35,043 nucleotides of DNA, from NCBI GenBank assembly GCA_035939775.1, contig DASZFO010000165.1, positions 1-35,043 on the forward strand, read 5' to 3'. The position numbers and the translations under genes were made by a program. A model generated the notes under the pieces. It was not told the DNA's origin and did not search any database. It saw nothing but the letters and a program-made list of their open reading frames with translations. This document shows, piece by piece, positions 31,562-35,043 of this stretch (within the stretch, counting starts at the first letter, position 1; the number at the start of each line of letters is the position of its first letter). This DNA comes from Pirellulales bacterium. GTDB lineage: Bacteria > Planctomycetota > Planctomycetia > Pirellulales > DATAWG01.

Positions 31562-31915
31562 CTATGCGGTTCGCCGGCGCGGGCGAGCATGTTCGGCAAC
31601 CTGAGTGCAGTCGTCGACTCGCCGCACGCCTTCGATGTTCCGCAATAATGCATGCATCACTTGCTTGGTGTAAAACGTGGGGAGCCGTCCGCGGAGGATC
31701 AGCACGCCCGCATGGCATTCGCAACTGACGTGGCGCAGAGCCAAATACGGAGACTGCCGAAGAAGTTCGATCGCTTTCTCGGTTGTCGAACTGAACGCTC
31801 GGTTTCTTCCAAGTCCCCTCAGTGTGTCGTGCAGCGCATCGCGCAGCACCGGCGAAAACCGCTCCGCCGAAGTTGATAGATTTGATTGGTGTCGAATCGC
31901 CCCCAGCAATTCCAT
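31562..31915 (-). CDS. Small BON-domain protein
   Basis: ATG 31915 is chosen for GGGAGG seven bases upstream; the frame to 31933 would read through that site. The product has 117 residues. Residues 46-108 form a BON domain: KAIELLRQSPYLALRHVSCE, then HAGVLILRGRLPTFYTKQVM and EGVRRVDDCTQV, with the conserved glycines (G70, G76) and the final strand. BON domains bind phospholipids or peptidoglycan and are found in OsmY-type stress proteins. Here there is no signal peptide, unlike OsmY. The first 40 residues are Ser/Arg-rich. The position ahead of the hybrid kinase suggests that the two are expressed together. Cytoplasmic or membrane-surface action is likely but unproven. Confidence 0.75.
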   Translation of the reverse strand: MELLGAIRHQSNLSTSAERFSPVLRDALHDTLRGLGRNRAFSSTTEKAIELLRQSPYLALRHVSCECHAGVLILRGRLPTFYTKQVMHALLRNIEGVRRVDDCTQVAEHARPRRRTA

Positions 31916-32144
31916 GATCCGCCCTCCCGGCAAAGTAATTGTGCTTGGTGTTCAAGAAATGAGACCGGATTCCCACGTCGAACCGGGAGCGGGCCGAATT
32001 GGACCAAGCTGCAATCATTCTTGAATCGCGCAATCCAGGCGAGAGCACAGCGCCACCGTCTGCCTAGCATGTTACAGGCGGAAGGGTTGCTCGCAAGTCG
32101 GGAGAACCGCCCATTTGACGTGCTGGAATTCGCTACACGGCGTT
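31916..32144. other. Noncoding region between the BON gene and the type-A repeat
   Basis: It probably holds the promoter of the BON-kinase-TMTC-like genes. I find no good pair of promoter boxes. The minus-strand frame 31476-32048 is a shadow of the BON gene region. Confidence 0.35.
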
Positions 32145-32264
32145 AGAGCCTATCCGAGAACCGCCGGGGACTGTCCCCTTTTGTGAAGCGGGCACCATCG
32201 TCCGATGGTCGGGAACAAAAGGGGACTGTCCCCCTCGTCTTCGTGCGGTTCTCGGATAGGCTCT
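32145..32264. repeat. Type-A palindromic element, second copy
   Basis: Ends 32145-32164 (AGAGCCTATCCGAGAACCGC) and 32245-32264 are perfect 20-bp inverted repeats, the same as at 8127-8228. Cores GGGGACTGTCCCC lie at 32166-32178 and 32221-32233. The middle adds its own hairpin (ACCATCG/CGATGGT around 32194-32209). Length 120 bases. It is intergenic, 96 bases before the kinase start. Confidence 0.88.
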
Positions 32265-32359
32265 TAGTGCAATTCGCCGCCGTGCTGTAGGATGGTCGAA
32301 GGCGGAAGTCCGCGGTTGGTTCGGATTTCGGCTTCAGCCGGTTTTGGGGGCCGCGAACG

Positions 32360-33496
32360 ATGGCTAAGAAAAAGAGCCGGTCGCCGATCGGGGAGCGCAA
32401 GAGAGCAAAGCAGTCGCTCGAAACGCCCCCAAGTGAGCAACGCCCCGTCGCGCCGGCCGCGATCAAGAAAGCCGAGCAGGCCGCCGATCGCCCGGCCGCT
32501 GTCGTCGGAGTCGGTGCATCGGCCGGCGGATTGGACGCCTTCCGGCAATGGTTTGCCGCCATGCCGTCCGACACCGGCATGGCCTTTGTACTAATCCAGC
32601 ATTTGGATCCCAACCATCCGAGCCTGACTGCCGAATTGCTGAGCAAGCAAACGAAGATGCCCGTCGTTCAAGTGACGGATGGAATGCACATTCTGCCGAA
32701 CCACGTATTTGTCATCCCGCCCAAGACCTATTTGACGATCCGCGGCGAGACGCTGCACCTCACCGAGCCGCTCGAGCGCCGCGGGCTACGGGTGCCCATC
32801 GAGATCAATCAACCGCCGATGGCGATGGAAACGATTCGCGACATTAGCAACCGGAAACGCCTCGAGCAGCAAATTGCCGAAATTGCCGAGCAAGAGCGGC
32901 AGACTTTGGGCCGAGAATTGCACGACACGATCGGTCAGCAGCTCAGCGGCCTGAGCATGATGGTTGCGACCCTCAAGGAGCAAGTCGGCGACGGTTCGGT
33001 CCACGCCACGGCCATCGACATGTTGTCAGCCATCGTCGAGCAAACCAAGCAACAACTCCGCGGTCTTGCCAGGGGGTTGGTCGCGATTCCGATCGACGCG
33101 AAGGGGCTGCCGGCGGCCCTGCGCGACTTGGCCATCGAGGTCACCCAGTTGTATAAGATCAAGTGCCAATTTGATTGCCTCGACGACGTCGCACTCGACG
33201 ACGACTTTGCGGCGACGCAGTTGTTCCTGATCGCGCGCGAGGCGGCGAACAATGCCGCGAGGCACAGCCATGCCCGACAAATCGTCATTGAACTCGATGA
33301 CCATGACGGCCTGCGGACCTCAGTGCGCGACGATGGTCGGGGAATGCCGGCGAAAACCAGCGGTGCGTCAGGAATGGGCTTGCGAATCATGGAGCATCGC
33401 TGCGGCCTGGTTGGCGGAACATTGAAGATCGAGGCGGCGCCCGGTGGTGGGACGGTTGTGAGTTGCCGCTTGAATCGTGAGCGCGAACGCGCATGA
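32360..33496 (+). CDS. Truncated CheB methylesterase domain fused to a NarL-type histidine kinase
   Basis: 378 residues from ATG 32360. Residues 46-147 are the front of a CheB methylesterase: VVGVGASAGGLDAFRQWF (nucleophile S54), LIQHLDPNHPSLTAELL (H81), MHILPNHVFVIPP and finally ERRGLRVPI. In full proteins this continues into FFRSL and the GTGxDG stretch with the catalytic Asp, then CheR and PAS domains. All of that is missing here; at about 148-158 the sequence jumps to METIRDISNRKRLEQQI, the end of a PAS domain. Next come a HisKA_3 domain (GRELHDTIGQQLSGL, H188) and a HATPase domain (REAANNAARH, VRDDGRGMP, GMGLRIMEH). The methylesterase should be dead; the kinase looks complete. The next gene, its response regulator, overlaps by four bases. 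It probably arose by an in-frame deletion. Confidence 0.87.
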   Translation: MAKKKSRSPIGERKRAKQSLETPPSEQRPVAPAAIKKAEQAADRPAAVVGVGASAGGLDAFRQWFAAMPSDTGMAFVLIQHLDPNHPSLTAELLSKQTKMPVVQVTDGMHILPNHVFVIPPKTYLTIRGETLHLTEPLERRGLRVPIEINQPPMAMETIRDISNRKRLEQQIAEIAEQERQTLGRELHDTIGQQLSGLSMMVATLKEQVGDGSVHATAIDMLSAIVEQTKQQLRGLARGLVAIPIDAKGLPAALRDLAIEVTQLYKIKCQFDCLDDVALDDDFAATQLFLIAREAANNAARHSHARQIVIELDDHDGLRTSVRDDGRGMPAKTSGASGMGLRIMEHRCGLVGGTLKIEAAPGGGTVVSCRLNRERERA

Positions 33497-34188
33497 CGAG
33501 ACCTAAAAACCGCGCCGCCGAATCCAAGCAGCCGCTCGCCCCCAAGGCCCGCGTGTTGATCGTCGACGACCATGAATTGGTTCGGCAGGGTCTGCGCGCC
33601 CTGATTTCGAGTGACCCCGGTTTGGAGGTCTGCGGCGAAGCGCCGGATCTGGCGAACGCCATGCAATTGGCCCGCAAATGGAATCCCAACATCGTGGTCG
33701 TGGACGTTTCGCTAGGCGATACCAATGGACTCGACCTTGTCCGATTGCTTCGAAAACATTGCCCGGACTCGAAGACGATCGTCTCCACGATGCACGAAGA
33801 GAAGGTCTACGGCGAGCGCGCCTTGCGAGCGGGGGCACATGGTTACGTATGCAAGCAAGACCCGGCGGGGACGGTCTTGAAGGCCATTCGTCAGGTGCTC
33901 GACGGCAGGCTCGCCTTCGGCGAGGAGTTGACGAATCGCGTATTGCAGCGCGCGATGAACGAACATGGGCAAGTCGAAGAATCTCCCATATCAACCCTTT
34001 CCGACCGCGAGTTGGAGGTGTTTCGATTGATCGGACAGGGTTTAAAGGCTCACGAGATCGCCAAGCGGCTTCATGTCAGCCCGAGCACACTCGATACCTA
34101 TCGCAGCCGCTTGAAGACCAAGCTGAACGCCGGAAGCGGCGCCGAACTCACCCGCCAGGCCGTGCAATGGGTGCTGGAGAATCCCTGA
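33493..34188 (+). CDS. NarL/FixJ-family response regulator (REC + LuxR HTH)
   Basis: 231 residues. ATG 33493 overlaps the kinase stop as ATGA, showing coupled translation. The receiver domain has VLIVDDHELVRQGLRALI (D25, D26), D71 in VVVDVSLGDTNGLDL as phosphate acceptor, and K121 in HGYVCKQDP. The DNA-binding domain, about 165-225, is a LuxR type: LSDRELEVFRLIGQGLKAHE, then LHVSPSTLDTYRSRLKTKLN. It acts as a transcription factor phosphorylated by the neighbouring kinase. The N-terminal 16 residues (MTRPKNRAAESKQPLA) are an added basic tail. Target genes are not known; the following 100 bases before the rRNA promoter hold no candidate gene. This kinase-regulator pair is read in the same direction as the rRNA. 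Confidence 0.93.
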   Translation: MTRPKNRAAESKQPLAPKARVLIVDDHELVRQGLRALISSDPGLEVCGEAPDLANAMQLARKWNPNIVVVDVSLGDTNGLDLVRLLRKHCPDSKTIVSTMHEEKVYGERALRAGAHGYVCKQDPAGTVLKAIRQVLDGRLAFGEELTNRVLQRAMNEHGQVEESPISTLSDRELEVFRLIGQGLKAHEIAKRLHVSPSTLDTYRSRLKTKLNAGSGAELTRQAVQWVLENP

Positions 34189-34290
34189 TTTCGTTGGGCT
34201 TGTTAAATGGCGAAAGCCTCGAAGACTGGTGAATCTCGCTATTTGGCAGCCCGTTTCGAGCCATAATCTGGAAAATTCTTTGTCGGGCTG
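34189..34290 (+). other. Spacer between the response regulator and the rRNA promoter
   Basis: No gene. CTCGAA and TTCGAG (about 34218-34255) could pair across a long loop, a weak terminator at best. Nothing else is evident. Confidence 0.3.
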
Positions 34291-34318
34291 TTGACATGGG
34301 GCAGCCGATGATTACAAT
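34291..34318 (+). promoter_or_regulatory. Ribosomal RNA promoter
   Basis: TTGACA (34291-34296), a 16-base spacer and TACAAT (34313-34318). The 16S gene begins 338 bases later, a normal leader length. A second TTGACA (34472-34477) is part of the boxA instead. Confidence 0.7.
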
Positions 34319-34466
34319 CTCGTATCCCTGGAGGAAGCAGCCGGTTCTGCTAGCTGCATCCATCGTCCGGGGATTTTTATTCGACTCCACTGTAAAGCTT
34401 CAAGTGGGTGGAGTTCTAGGAAGTCGCGGCTGAGTGATTCTATTCAGCCCATCCTCTTCCAAGTGC

Positions 34467-34480
34467 GATCTTTGACAATT
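34467..34480 (+). promoter_or_regulatory. boxA antitermination element of the rRNA leader
   Basis: GATCTTTGACAATT closely follows the boxA form GCTCTTTAACAATT, differing at two positions, and lies 176 bases ahead of the 16S gene. boxA in the nascent RNA recruits the NusB/NusE complex to stop Rho-dependent termination. Confidence 0.65.
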
Positions 34481-34540
34481 CGGTAGTTGACTTCTTTAAG
34501 TTTTAGCCAGCACAAGAACTGTGATCTGGCGATTCTCGCG

Positions 34541-34560
34541 GCTATTCCTTCGGGAATGGC
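34541..34560 (+). other. UUCG-loop hairpin in the rRNA leader
   Basis: GCTATTCC, loop TTCG, GGAATGGC with one G-U pair. It is followed by GGCTGG repeats. Likely part of the folded pre-16S leader used in RNase III processing; the partner strand after the 16S gene is outside the window. Confidence 0.5.
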
Positions 34561-34656
34561 TGGCTGGGGTCGCCTTCCATGTCAGACCTGTTTTAGGTTT
34601 GTTCGGCTATTAACCCGTGCGGTCGGCGCAAGTTGGCCGTGCGGAAAAGCGTAAAC

Positions 34657-35043
<387 letters not shown>

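Noticed and set aside
34472-34500. Second rRNA promoter (TTGACA with TTTAAG)
   Set aside because: The TTGACA is part of a good boxA match, and the -10 candidate is poor.

Overview
The window looks like a chromosomal segment of a planctomycete, most likely of the Pirellulales type. The strongest evidence is the 5' part of a 16S rRNA gene at the right edge. It carries the EUB338-II type target (ACACCTACGGGTGGCTGC) instead of the common bacterial form. Supporting evidence is a DUF1559 prepilin-like protein, two PEP-CTERM surface proteins, a large share of signal-peptide proteins of unknown function, high GC content and abundant short palindromic repeats. Species cannot be named from the sequence alone.

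Layout, left to right. 1-1.4 kb: end of a DUF2089 gene and a membrane-anchored TPR protein split by an in-frame TAA. 1.5-6.0 kb: a SRPBCC-fold protein (minus strand), a secreted unknown, an exported oligogalacturonate lyase (PL22), a REP-associated tyrosine transposase (RAYT) framed by two REP palindromes, and a small membrane protein. 6.2-8.2 kb: a PEP-CTERM protein whose 3' end lies inside a repeat element. 8.2-13.6 kb, minus strand: a DUF6624/erythromycin-esterase-like fusion, a DUF1559 protein, a two-gene nucleotidyltransferase-like/XRE module resembling a toxin-antitoxin pair, and cardiolipin synthase. 13.8-19.6 kb: cysK with a strong promoter, an ABM-domain protein (minus), a CocE/NonD hydrolase and an ArnT-like GT-C glycosyltransferase. 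19.9-27.0 kb, minus: one 2,382-residue PEP-CTERM adhesin-like protein with beta-strand repeats, a PA14 domain and an L-type-lectin-like domain. 27.6-31.9 kb, minus: a probable BON protein - hybrid histidine kinase - TMTC-like TPR membrane protein operon. 32.4-34.2 kb: a remnant CheB domain fused to a NarL-type histidine kinase, overlapping its LuxR-type response regulator. 34.3 kb to the end: rRNA promoter, boxA leader and the 16S gene.

The most unusual layer is the repeats. At least four short repeat families occur: (1) REPs with a 5' GTAG, linked to the RAYT and found again as an inverted pair at 17.45 kb with a compensated stem change; (2) a second palindrome family with a GTAG edge at 19.7-19.8 kb; (3) a modular element with paired same-orientation GGGGACNGTCCCC cores inside two different sets of terminal inverted repeats; (4) the repeat read as PHPGPLPEGEG in one of its frames. 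Several of these overlap stop codons or run in frame through proteins (PEP-CTERM protein, GT-C transferase, CocE hydrolase, TMTC-like protein). The best candidate for a little-described functional system is the NTase/XRE pair, with an apparently leaderless promoter and an operator-like palindrome.
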